From an uncultured Bacteroidales bacterium (GTDB lineage: Bacteria > Bacteroidota > Bacteroidia > Bacteroidales > Paludibacteraceae): 64,000 nt of DNA. Below are positions 6,772 to 14,377 of the stretch, piece by piece. The translations under genes were made by a program, and so were the position numbers. The notes below the pieces were generated by a model. The model was given only the letters and a program-made list of their open reading frames with translations. It was not told the DNA's origin and did no database searches. Location of the stretch: the NCBI GenBank assembly GCA_902798965.1, contig CADBYS010000011.1, forward strand, positions 1-64,000, read 5' to 3'. The stretch's first letter is position 1; every line of letters begins with the position of its first letter.

Positions 6772-7674
6772 ATGTCAACACGTCGGAAAAAGAAGAATAA
6801 AGGATATTACCGCCTTCCGGTGACTATCGTTTCAGTTGTAGTCTGCCTTATAGGGGCAGTTTCGTATATCATATCTTCTGTTAATGCGCATCCTACCCGC
6901 AGTAAGGCGGCTCCTAATGAGCACGTTGCTGTCGCGGAAACGCCCGAGTTGCCAAGATCAAACACTATTGATGCAGAAACTCCTCGTTACGAGCTTCCGC
7001 AATTATTTGTTGAGCGCCGACAACAAGTCATAGAGCATCTCGCCTATACCGTAAGTTATAATCAGGATTGGCATTTGCCGAACTGGGTAGCTTACGAGTT
7101 GACCAATCATGAGACGTATGGTGAGAGTTCGCGCACGAACAAGTTTCTTCCCGACCCATTGGTTGAAGGAGATCCGGTTATAACCAAGGACTATAGTAAT
7201 TCCGGTTATGACCGTGGTCATATGGCTCCGGCGGGTGATATGAAATGGTCGGAACAGGCCATGAAGGAATCATTCTACATGACGAACATGTGCCCGCAAA
7301 ACCATAATAACAATGCCGGCGATTGGAAGGACTTGGAAGAACTGGTGCGGGATATAGCATCTACGTATGGGAACGTATATATTTGCTGCGGACCTATCGT
7401 TACGGATATTACTAACACGATTGGTTCGGTTCGCAAAATTGTTGTTCCGCAATCTTTTTATAAAGTGCTCCTGCGCCAAAAGAAAGACGGTTCATGGACA
7501 TCTATTGGTTTTGTCATGCCGAATGCTCCCGGCAACCGTCCCCTTATGACATACATGCACTCCGTGAACGAAATAGAAAACCTCACCGGCATCGATTTCT
7601 TTTATAATCTTCCCGATTCGATAGAAGACCTCATCGAAACCGATTATACAATATCAGATTGGACAATAAAATAA
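6772..7674 (+). CDS. DNA/RNA non-specific endonuclease (NUC1 family)
   Basis: A 300-residue protein that cuts DNA and RNA without sequence preference, probably outside the cytoplasm. Residues 1-12 are very basic and are followed by a hydrophobic segment at 16-36, a signal anchor or signal peptide. The nuclease domain spans about 75-290 with the catalytic motif YDRGHMAPAGDM (His150 as general base) and the metal-site region TNMCPQNHNNNAGDW around 171-185. Its promoter is at 6743-6750, and a channel gene follows after 31 bases. Likely roles are nutrient scavenging from nucleic acid or attack on competitors. Confidence 0.9.
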   Translation: MSTRRKKKNKGYYRLPVTIVSVVVCLIGAVSYIISSVNAHPTRSKAAPNEHVAVAETPELPRSNTIDAETPRYELPQLFVERRQQVIEHLAYTVSYNQDWHLPNWVAYELTNHETYGESSRTNKFLPDPLVEGDPVITKDYSNSGYDRGHMAPAGDMKWSEQAMKESFYMTNMCPQNHNNNAGDWKDLEELVRDIASTYGNVYICCGPIVTDITNTIGSVRKIVVPQSFYKVLLRQKKDGSWTSIGFVMPNAPGNRPLMTYMHSVNEIENLTGIDFFYNLPDSIEDLIETDYTISDWTIK

Positions 7675-7705
7675 TAAATTATAAAACTAAGCGCACGAAA
7701 CAGCA

Positions 7706-8488
7706 ATGAGAGATTTTATCAGACGCGTATTTTTGAACGACCACGTCATCCTGAGTGTCATATTGCTCAATGCGATTGTTATCTATTTGCAGGAGTCGGG
7801 CATCAGCCACCCTCTTATCATCGGTGTGGATGTTGCCTGCACGTTGATCTTCCTGATTGAGATGCTCATCAAGCACCTCACGTTTGGCGTGAAGGAGTAT
7901 TGGCGCGATGGCTGGAACAGGATGGACGGTATATTGGTTATCATCTCCCTGCCCTCGCTCATCACACCATTCTTCGATGCCTCGTCGTTTGATTTCTCTA
8001 TCCTGCTGACGCTGCGACTGATGCGTGTGCTGCGTTTCTTCCGTGTGCTGCATTTCTTCCCCAAGATCACCCAGATCGGCGCAGGTCTCAAGCGCGCGTT
8101 GCGCGATTCGGGGGTAGTGCTGGTCGGGTTCTTTATCCTCCTGTTTATCTTCGGCATGATCAATTGCAGTCTGTACCGGGAGGTGGCACCGCAGTACTTC
8201 GATACGCCGCTTAACTCCATTTATTCGGTCTTCCGCGTCTTTACTGTCGAGGGCTGGTACGAGATCCCCGATACCATCATGGCTGCCACCTCTCCGCTTA
8301 TCGGCAAACTGTCGCGACTGTATTTCTGCTTCCTGTTAGGCGCGTTCGGCCTGTTGGGGATGTCGTTCATCAACTCGGTGTTCGTAGATGCGATGGCCGA
8401 GGACAATAATGACGATGTCAAGCTCCAGCTCGACCGCATTGAGCGCCGCCTGGAGGAGATGGAGCAGAAGCTGCTCGAGAAAAAATAA
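7706..8488 (+). CDS. Voltage-gated-type ion channel (ion transporter family)
   Basis: A 260-residue membrane protein with the six-helix plan of single-domain bacterial sodium channels. S1-S3 lie in about 12-100, and S4 is the arginine ladder LTLRLMRVLRFFRVLHFF at about 100-120. S5 is VVLVGFFILLFIFG. The pore loop FRVFTVEGWYEI replaces the TLESW filter of NaChBac, and S6 is FLLGAFGLLGMSFINSVF. A C-terminal coiled coil (about 232-260) would hold the tetramer. It sits 31 bases after the endonuclease gene, probably in one transcript, and ends at a strong terminator. Ion selectivity cannot be told from sequence. Confidence 0.85.
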   Translation: MRDFIRRVFLNDHVILSVILLNAIVIYLQESGISHPLIIGVDVACTLIFLIEMLIKHLTFGVKEYWRDGWNRMDGILVIISLPSLITPFFDASSFDFSILLTLRLMRVLRFFRVLHFFPKITQIGAGLKRALRDSGVVLVGFFILLFIFGMINCSLYREVAPQYFDTPLNSIYSVFRVFTVEGWYEIPDTIMAATSPLIGKLSRLYFCFLLGAFGLLGMSFINSVFVDAMAEDNNDDVKLQLDRIERRLEEMEQKLLEKK

Positions 8489-8506
8489 CCGACATAAGTC
8501 TTATCC

Positions 8507-8543
8507 ATAGCCGGAACACCACGAAAATGTTCCGGCTATTTTT
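8507..8543 (+). terminator. Factor-independent terminator
   Basis: A perfect 12-bp stem (ATAGCCGGAACA with TGTTCCGGCTAT) and a 9-base loop, followed by a T-run. It ends the endonuclease-channel transcript. Confidence 0.85.
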
Positions 8544-8629
8544 ATGCCCCTCCGCGACGATTTGCCTACCTTTATCGAACTTATAGCAACTTTTTATATT
8601 CTATTTTTAAGATTTTATTTCCTGTTTTT

Positions 8630-8669
8630 AACTTCTATTTTTTAGATTAGAACACTTTTTGTATATTTG
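8630..8669 (+). promoter_or_regulatory. Promoter with AACTTCTATTT upstream element
   Basis: TATATTTG at 8662-8669 with the element TAACTTCTATTTTTTAG upstream. The same upstream element occurs before the -7 boxes at 14333 and 27589, and a variant occurs at 24290. It drives the AAA ATPase gene. Confidence 0.65.
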
Positions 8670-8717
8670 CAGCCGAAGTTGGGAATATTGTGTAATTTTT
8701 TAAAATAGGAGGTTTGT

Positions 8718-10457
8718 ATGAAGAAAAATTTTAGTGAATGGAAAAGTGAAAACGTGAGTGTAAAGAAAACCCGTGCAGCCAAGCGTGAGACTGTCGGCAA
8801 ACCGTTGGACGAGTTTCTGAGCTCCAAGTGTATCCTTGAGTTGATGGAACATATAGCCAGTTCATCGTGCAGCGCAGGTGCGCCCAAGCATGCACTGGCG
8901 CATCCTGAAGTGGCGTTGTATACGAATGAACTTGCCGACCGGTTGTCCATGACCCCGTTGCAGGCTTTTCTGTTGGCGCAGTTTGTTAACCTGTATCCGG
9001 ATTCGGAAATCTCGACCAAGGATATTGCCAGGCATCTGAATTGTACGAACCTCTCTGTCATGGCATGTTACAACGACATCATGGCGCTTCGGGAAAAGAA
9101 GTACATCGGGGAAACCAAATCCAGAGAAAACATCGTGTTTTTCATCCCGATGCGCACGATCAAGGCGTTCCGCGAGAACCAGAACGTGGCTCCGATGGAT
9201 TACAGCAACCTGAGCGGTGATGACCTGTTCAGCGAGATCTATAATACGTTTGGCGCATTTTTTGATGATATAATTAATTATTCGGAGTTGAACGAAACGC
9301 TCGCTGCTATCGTTAACAGCAACCCACAACTGGCGTTCTGCCGGCAGATCAATTCATACAACCTCTGCAAGGACGATTGGCTGCTGCTTATGTTCGCGTG
9401 CCATAAATTCTATATGAGCCGCAGCAACACCATCGAGCCGGACGATTTGCGCCAACTTTACCCGATGCGTTCAGGCATGAAGGTTATGCGCCAGATGCGC
9501 CAGAACAACCATCCGTTGCTCAAGCAGGAACTGCTGGAGCCTGCAGGTGGCGTGTTGGCTACTGACCAGGAGTGGTGCCTGTCGCACCGGGCTGCCATAG
9601 ACCTGATGGCCGAACTGTGCCCGAACCTGTCGGAGGGAGCCAAGCGCGATGTCATCAGCGCCGATACTATCGGTACAAAGGCATTGTATTACCCCACCAA
9701 GACAGCTCGCCAGATCAGCGAACTGGAGGATCTGCTCGCTCCTGAGAAGTTCGCCCGCGTACAGGAGAGCCTTATGGCGCACGGTATGCGCAAGGGGTTT
9801 GCGTGCCTGTTCTACGGCGCACCGGGCACCGGCAAGACCGAGACTGTGCTCCAGCTTTCCCGCAAGACCGGACGGGATATCATGCAAGTGGATATGTCAC
9901 AGATGCGCGACAAGTATGTAGGCGAGAGCGAGAAGAACGTGAAGGCCATCTTCACTCGCTACCGCCGGTTGTGTCAGGAAGCCGAACTCACCCCCATTCT
10001 GTTGCTCAACGAGGCGGATGCACTGCTCAGCGTGCGCCTCGAGCGGATGCGCGATGCCGTTGATCAGATGGCAAACACCATGCAGAATATCATCCTGCAG
10101 GAGATGGAGAACCTCGATGGCATCCTGATTGCCACCACCAACCTTACCCAAAATCTGGACTCGGCTTTCGACCGCCGATTCCTCTATAAGGTGGAGTTCC
10201 AGAAGCCGACCGCCGAAGAGGGTAGGCATATATGGCAGGCGATGCTGCCGAACTTGAGCGACGAGAATGCCCGTTCGCTCGCCTCGAAGTACGATTTCAG
10301 CGGCGGTCAGATCGAGAATATCGCCCGCAAGCAGGTGGTGAACAACATCCTGCACGGCAATGATGATCTGGACATGCAACTCATCCGGTCGGCTTGCGAC
10401 CAGGAGCGCCTGAACCGCCAGAACGGCGAACGTATCCGCATCACAGGTTTCTGTTGA
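8718..10457 (+). CDS. AAA-family ATPase, 579 residues
   Basis: The C-terminal half is a single AAA module: Walker A GAPGTGKT at 367-374, Walker B ILLLNEAD at about 427-434 (Asn in place of the first acid), sensor 1 ATTNLTQNLD and an arginine-finger region FDRRF near 485. The N-terminal 330 residues include a possible winged-helix stretch (TKDIARHLNCTNLSVMACYN, 99-118) and are otherwise not recognised. ATPases of this layout are common single genes in Bacteroidales; the substrate is unknown. It has its own promoter and converges with the gene at 10487-10846. The rather high GC suggests core rather than recently acquired DNA. Confidence 0.8.
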   Translation: MKKNFSEWKSENVSVKKTRAAKRETVGKPLDEFLSSKCILELMEHIASSSCSAGAPKHALAHPEVALYTNELADRLSMTPLQAFLLAQFVNLYPDSEISTKDIARHLNCTNLSVMACYNDIMALREKKYIGETKSRENIVFFIPMRTIKAFRENQNVAPMDYSNLSGDDLFSEIYNTFGAFFDDIINYSELNETLAAIVNSNPQLAFCRQINSYNLCKDDWLLLMFACHKFYMSRSNTIEPDDLRQLYPMRSGMKVMRQMRQNNHPLLKQELLEPAGGVLATDQEWCLSHRAAIDLMAELCPNLSEGAKRDVISADTIGTKALYYPTKTARQISELEDLLAPEKFARVQESLMAHGMRKGFACLFYGAPGTGKTETVLQLSRKTGRDIMQVDMSQMRDKYVGESEKNVKAIFTRYRRLCQEAELTPILLLNEADALLSVRLERMRDAVDQMANTMQNIILQEMENLDGILIATTNLTQNLDSAFDRRFLYKVEFQKPTAEEGRHIWQAMLPNLSDENARSLASKYDFSGGQIENIARKQVVNNILHGNDDLDMQLIRSACDQERLNRQNGERIRITGFC

Positions 10458-10486
10458 TGCGGATGCTACAACTAAGCTGCTCCGGT

Positions 10487-10846
10487 TTATGCTTGAGCAG
10501 CTTTTACTTTTGTGATGATGGCTTCGACTTCCGACTTGTCCATCTTCCATTCGTGGCTGAAATATTCCGCCAGGAACTCCGCCGAATACTCTTTGTTCAG
10601 GAAATAGTGAATGGTGCCGGCATGGAAGTCCCCGTAGCTCTCGACTTCCTCGACCGGAAAACCGCAATGGGTCAAGCTCCAGTCCATATAGAAGAATTCC
10701 TCCGGGTACTTGTCAACTATTTCCTTTGCGAATCCTTGCTTGATCCACATGTTCTTATGCTCGTCGGAGTGGATGAAGCGGTCACGTTCCTGCTCGCGCT
10801 TGCGGGCAGCTTCTTGGTCGTTATATGCGGCAAAGAGTGATGTCAT
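10487..10846 (-). CDS. Hypothetical protein, 119 residues
   Basis: A charged, mostly helical protein beginning MTSLFAAYNDQEAARKREQE, with Trp, Tyr and Phe in the middle (EEFFYMDWSLTHCGFP) and ending KVKAAQA. No family recognised. The only visible promoter (11046-11053, leftward) is almost 200 bases upstream, leaving a long leader that holds a 20-codon frame. It converges with the AAA ATPase gene. Confidence 0.55.
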   Translation of the reverse strand: MTSLFAAYNDQEAARKREQERDRFIHSDEHKNMWIKQGFAKEIVDKYPEEFFYMDWSLTHCGFPVEEVESYGDFHAGTIHYFLNKEYSAEFLAEYFSHEWKMDKSEVEAIITKVKAAQA

Positions 10847-10893
10847 AAATTATATGTTTTAATTATAAAGTTAGCCCGCAATACGCTCAGATA

Positions 10894-10956
10894 TCATACA
10901 CTTTCACTGATACGATTCAGAATATCTTCAATTAAAACGAACGGATTGTTTATCAT
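10894..10956 (-). CDS. 20-codon frame in the leader, possible gene remnant
   Basis: ATG at 10956 to TGA at 10894-10896 encodes MINNPFVLIEDILNRISESV. The start resembles, in my memory, the first residues of the small helix-turn-helix excisionases of Bacteroidota elements (NPF...RLxxIE). It could be a truncated gene or a leader peptide for 10487-10846. Weak evidence only. Confidence 0.25.
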   Translation of the reverse strand: MINNPFVLIEDILNRISESV

Positions 10957-11045
10957 AAGCTTTTGATATTAAATATATTTCGCTATCATTATGCAAAATT
11001 ACCAGAAATCAATTACCAAAAACCGGTAAAATTGCTAATCCGCTG

Positions 11046-11085
11046 CAAAGATACTACTTTTTTTGATATTTGCAAATTTTTCGGC
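11046..11085 (-). promoter_or_regulatory. Leftward promoter
   Basis: Read leftward: TTTGCAAATATC, then TATCTTTG at 11046-11053. It belongs to the gene at 10487-10846, with a leader of almost 200 bases (10847-11040). Confidence 0.6.
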
Positions 11086-11167
11086 AGAAAAAGTTTGAAA
11101 ACTTGCTATTTTTTTGCATTTCATTATTTTTTGCTCAAAACACACTTACATATTCAGTTATGTTACA

Positions 11168-11914
11168 CTATATCTCATGGTAACTGTAGAGCACATCTCC
11201 TTCGCCGCCATAGTAATCGGGGAAGGCTCCTTCACAGCAATCTTCATCGGTCACCTCATAGCGGCTGTCTTCATCGCGCTCGAAGAACCGCAATGCGTAT
11301 CGTTTGTACCGCCAATCTATGACGTACGGCTCGAAATACACACCGCCGATCTCGTATATATATTCCTCGCTGTTCATATCGTACACGGAATGGAGATCTA
11401 CATTTTTATCGCACTGCAGATGAATGCCGAAATAATCGTCGGTTATATCTATCCAGCCTACTTTATCGCCGATGATAACATATATGTCACCGGGTCTGCC
11501 GAGATAGGTGTGTAACTTTTCGACGATATCTTCATGCGCGTCCTCTTCGTCCTCGAAGAACCAATCATGATACAAGTCGTTGTACATATCAATCAGGTAT
11601 TGCTCGAACTCTTGGCGCAAGTCGGCGGGCAGCTTGTCGTAATCATCGTCATACTCCGCGCTGAAATCTATACCTTTCTCTTTCAGGAACAGATACAGTT
11701 CATCCCCGTCATCCACGCCCATGAACGCATATTCCAATCGTTGACTGTCCGTATCGAGCAGCGTGCCGGTTTCTTTGTCCCGGATCTCATATTCGAAATC
11801 GGCATCGCAGCCGTATATACTGACATCCGTCAACCGGAAGTCAGTGATATGTATGGTTATGCTCTCCTTTGAGAAGAGTTTGATAATCGGTTTCGCATCC
11901 ATGACGGGTATCAA
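11168..11914 (-). CDS. Acidic hypothetical protein, 248 residues
   Basis: Strongly acidic, with runs such as EDEEDAHEDI and ERDEDSRYEVTDEDC and the central segment GDIYVIIGDKVGWIDITDDY. No signal peptide or membrane segment, so it is cytoplasmic. Family not recognised. It is the last gene of a leftward series (13382 to 11168) that also holds a lipoprotein and an Api92/YubB-like protein. High acidity and this company fit an immunity or antitoxin-like role, but that is inference. Confidence 0.55.
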   Translation of the reverse strand: MIPVMDAKPIIKLFSKESITIHITDFRLTDVSIYGCDADFEYEIRDKETGTLLDTDSQRLEYAFMGVDDGDELYLFLKEKGIDFSAEYDDDYDKLPADLRQEFEQYLIDMYNDLYHDWFFEDEEDAHEDIVEKLHTYLGRPGDIYVIIGDKVGWIDITDDYFGIHLQCDKNVDLHSVYDMNSEEYIYEIGGVYFEPYVIDWRYKRYALRFFERDEDSRYEVTDEDCCEGAFPDYYGGEGDVLYSYHEI

Positions 11915-11968
11915 TTATTTTGCAGATTGCGGATAGTGTTTGTCGCGATAGGCTTTAATTTCATTTTG

Positions 11969-12427
11969 CTATTTTAACAATACAAAACACCGGTCAATCT
12001 CTTGCGGCAAGATTTCTTCATAGCAATCCACGAAGATACGCAGGTAATACTCTTGGCTGACGATATGTACAAACACGCTATCCAACGCTGATTCGGTGTG
12101 ATTCAGTTGATTGACAAACTCCTCGGAGGCACCTGATCGGAGAGGCAAAGTCTGCTGATGCAGGTAGGTCTTGGCGTTCTGCAATCGATGCCAGTATCTT
12201 GCTGAATATTCGGGCGGGAAGTCGGGATGTATTTGTGCTCCTATCTCTTCCGCCCAATCGCAGTTGTACGGGCGATAGTAAAGCGTGTCCAACTTTGCCC
12301 AATCTACCGTGGAGCAACAATAGAACTGCTTTAATTCGTTTTGTGCTATGTTCTTGCTGTCTTGTTTAGAACAAGAAGGAAAAATCAATAAAACAAAGAG
12401 GAAAAATGAGATTAACCGATTAGTCAT
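11969..12427 (-). CDS. Putative lipoprotein, 152 residues
   Basis: A signal sequence MTNRLISFFLFVLLIFPSCS carries a lipobox (FPSC), so the mature protein should be lipid-anchored at the cell envelope. The rest is a helical, Tyr/Trp/Cys-containing domain ending EIDRCFVLLK. No family recognised. It is 34 bases downstream of the Api92-like gene. A decayed copy of its last codons and 3' flank is found at 27662-27710, upstream of another cluster of small genes. Confidence 0.65.
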   Translation of the reverse strand: MTNRLISFFLFVLLIFPSCSKQDSKNIAQNELKQFYCCSTVDWAKLDTLYYRPYNCDWAEEIGAQIHPDFPPEYSARYWHRLQNAKTYLHQQTLPLRSGASEEFVNQLNHTESALDSVFVHIVSQEYYLRIFVDCYEEILPQEIDRCFVLLK

Positions 12428-12461
12428 AATTGGAAGGATTTAAAACATGTATTCTATCAAT

Positions 12462-13382
12462 TCAGGAATGCAAAGTGATGTCCAGTGCTTTGAGAAAATC
12501 TTTGACATAACCGGTCATGACCTTGCCTACTGCGGAATATTCTTGATAGCCCTCATCTTCTTCTGCTTTTTCGAATTCCTTCCGATACTTTTTATAATTG
12601 CGATCCTGCCACGGGTTTTTCATTGTGATTTCATTGTTTTGCCCATTGAATTGATACCAGAACTCATACTCCTCATTATCGTTTCCATACGCATAGACTG
12701 TAAGTCCGTCAATGCTGTTCATATACCTCAAGAAGACATCCGGAATAAGTGCGTAGACGTTCATTTCAATAGCAAGACATAGACTGTCCCCCGTTTCCTT
12801 ATACAGTCTCCAAACATCAAAAGGAGCAGGCCAAGTACATCCGTAGTTTGTGCGACACCAATCGAGCCAGCCGATGATTCCATACTTATGTTTTTGGTAT
12901 GATTTGGCCTGATAATAGTTGTGTCGATATAGCCGGTATGCGTCTTTCAATTCCGGATGCAGCAACTTCATGGCGTGATTGTAACAAGGAATTCCGTATA
13001 GTTCTTCGTCAAATACATCTTTGTGGGCATCAATAAAGTCTTCCACTTCTTTCTGCCGCGCATTAAAGATCCGGCTATCAATCATATCGTACGGTCCAAT
13101 TCCTTCTACGTACCACGAATAAAAATCCTTTACTGTGTCCGACGTGTCGTAAGTAAGGTATGTTCGGGGCATGGGGATGTATGAGGTCATAGAGATGGGA
13201 TAGCCATGATCATTGAGGCGGTTCACTATCTCAGCGCCGCTCATTGAATCGGAAACACGTTTTTTCACTCTGCTGCCCTCAAGGCCGCGATTGATAAAGT
13301 CCACAATAGATTGTTTGGACCCTTTTATGAAAATAAAATTACTTATATCCGCCATAGGTCTATTAATTGATTTGTCATCCAT
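12462..13382 (-). CDS. Api92/YubB ferredoxin-like domain protein
   Basis: The chosen start is the ATG at 13382 because a TATCTTTG promoter lies at 13408-13415; the frame is open for another 35 codons upstream but that would precede the promoter. The 306-residue protein has the N-terminal motif FIFIKGSKQSIVDFINRGLE and ends with a domain around GIIGWLDWCRTNYGCTWPAP and SIDGLTVYAYG, like the ferredoxin-like domain of Api92/YubB proteins. It is closely similar to 25399-26310 and more distantly to 23609-24250. Such proteins occur on plasmids and phages; the function is unknown. Confidence 0.65.
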   Translation of the reverse strand: MDDKSINRPMADISNFIFIKGSKQSIVDFINRGLEGSRVKKRVSDSMSGAEIVNRLNDHGYPISMTSYIPMPRTYLTYDTSDTVKDFYSWYVEGIGPYDMIDSRIFNARQKEVEDFIDAHKDVFDEELYGIPCYNHAMKLLHPELKDAYRLYRHNYYQAKSYQKHKYGIIGWLDWCRTNYGCTWPAPFDVWRLYKETGDSLCLAIEMNVYALIPDVFLRYMNSIDGLTVYAYGNDNEEYEFWYQFNGQNNEITMKNPWQDRNYKKYRKEFEKAEEDEGYQEYSAVGKVMTGYVKDFLKALDITLHS

Positions 13383-13407
13383 ATTGTTTACATATTTAAT
13401 TTTGTGG

Positions 13408-13440
13408 CAAAGATAATACTTATTTTCCCCAGCCGGCGTC
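13408..13440 (-). promoter_or_regulatory. Internal leftward promoter
   Basis: TATCTTTG (leftward) at 13408-13415 lies between the stop of 13420-14265 and the ATG at 13382. It supports the shorter start of the Api92-like gene. No clear -33 box, since the region is coding. Confidence 0.5.
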
Positions 13441-14265
13441 TTTGAGTTTATTGACGACCAACTCAAGACTTTCCCATACATCCACATAAGGAATGCCTTC
13501 GCAAAGGAATCGTTTGTCGCTTTCCGACAATTCTTTGGGAAGTAGTCCTATGAGATACAAGCGACTGCCCTTATATTGATGAGATTCATAGCAATTCAGC
13601 TCAATTTCCTCAACATACGTAACTGCTGCAGCATGCAAAATAATGGACTTGCTCCAGAATTCGTCCAACCGGCTTCCGACATTGTAAAAACGAGGCGCCT
13701 CTGTCAATCTAACCAACTTGCCATCTGCCGGCTCTTCGTTAACTTTAGGTGCTCGGAAAAATAGATGATTGTTTTTCGCCTTGTCTGAGCCTTCTATCTT
13801 CACATTCTCGTAATAGTTGTTGATATAAAAATCATAATTCTTAGCTACGACGGAGTCTCTTTCGTCAATGCGCAGTAATTCTATTTCATCTTCAAACCGA
13901 ATCTCTTTTTTGCCACGCTCGTAATCTCCGAAAGATAAAACACATTTGTAAGTATCATAACTATTTGCCCATTTGGAAATATGATACGTTTTTCTCCACC
14001 ATCTAAAGTCGATGTTCTTCTCTCCTCCTTTGGTAAAAATTACCCCGTCAGCATTCTCTTTTTGCGCCCAATCGTACTTACAACCAATAAAATAGAACGG
14101 GGAGCAAAAACTCCTTTCTTTCACATATTCCTTGCGAAACTCCCTCTCTATTTCTATTACCAAATAAGGAGAGATACACCGCTCTATGCCATCCACTCCG
14201 CAGATGTCATTACTACACGCATCATAATTGAGCAGCTTAGATGGGATTTTCAGTAGTTTATCCAT
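13420..14265 (-). CDS. Hypothetical protein with a shared C-terminal domain
   Basis: 281 residues, no signal peptide. The last 130 residues (NNYYENVKIEGSDKAKNNHL, then FFRAPKVNEEPADGKLVRLT and PYVDVWESLELVVNKLKDAG) align clearly with the C-terminal part of the LRR protein at 40475-41794 (NNYIENVDVV, NHLIFKAPLP, CYVDVWEDYDFVLQKLLQAG). The N-terminal half differs completely. This shows a modular, so far unnamed domain with interchangeable N-termini. Its promoter is at 14333-14340. Function unknown; the setting suggests a defence or immunity role. Confidence 0.6.
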   Translation of the reverse strand: MDKLLKIPSKLLNYDACSNDICGVDGIERCISPYLVIEIEREFRKEYVKERSFCSPFYFIGCKYDWAQKENADGVIFTKGGEKNIDFRWWRKTYHISKWANSYDTYKCVLSFGDYERGKKEIRFEDEIELLRIDERDSVVAKNYDFYINNYYENVKIEGSDKAKNNHLFFRAPKVNEEPADGKLVRLTEAPRFYNVGSRLDEFWSKSIILHAAAVTYVEEIELNCYESHQYKGSRLYLIGLLPKELSESDKRFLCEGIPYVDVWESLELVVNKLKDAGWGK

Positions 14266-14332
14266 ATGCTATTAAATTTTAAAAATTTCGCCCGTTTTTG
14301 TCCGGCATTGGGCACTTTCCGATTTTGCGCGG

Positions 14333-14377
14333 CAAAGATAATACTTTATTTTCAAACTAAAAAATAGAAGTTAATTT
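14333..14377 (-). promoter_or_regulatory. Leftward promoter with AACTTCTATTT element
   Basis: Read leftward: AACTTCTATTTTTTAG, then TATCTTTG at 14333-14340. Same extended architecture as 8630-8669 and 27589-27640. The upstream element overlaps the end of the nuclease gene at 14371. Confidence 0.65.

Noticed and set aside
13383-13487. Extended start of the Api92-like gene
   Set aside because: The 35 extra codons overlap the preceding gene and precede the TATCTTTG promoter at 13408-13415.
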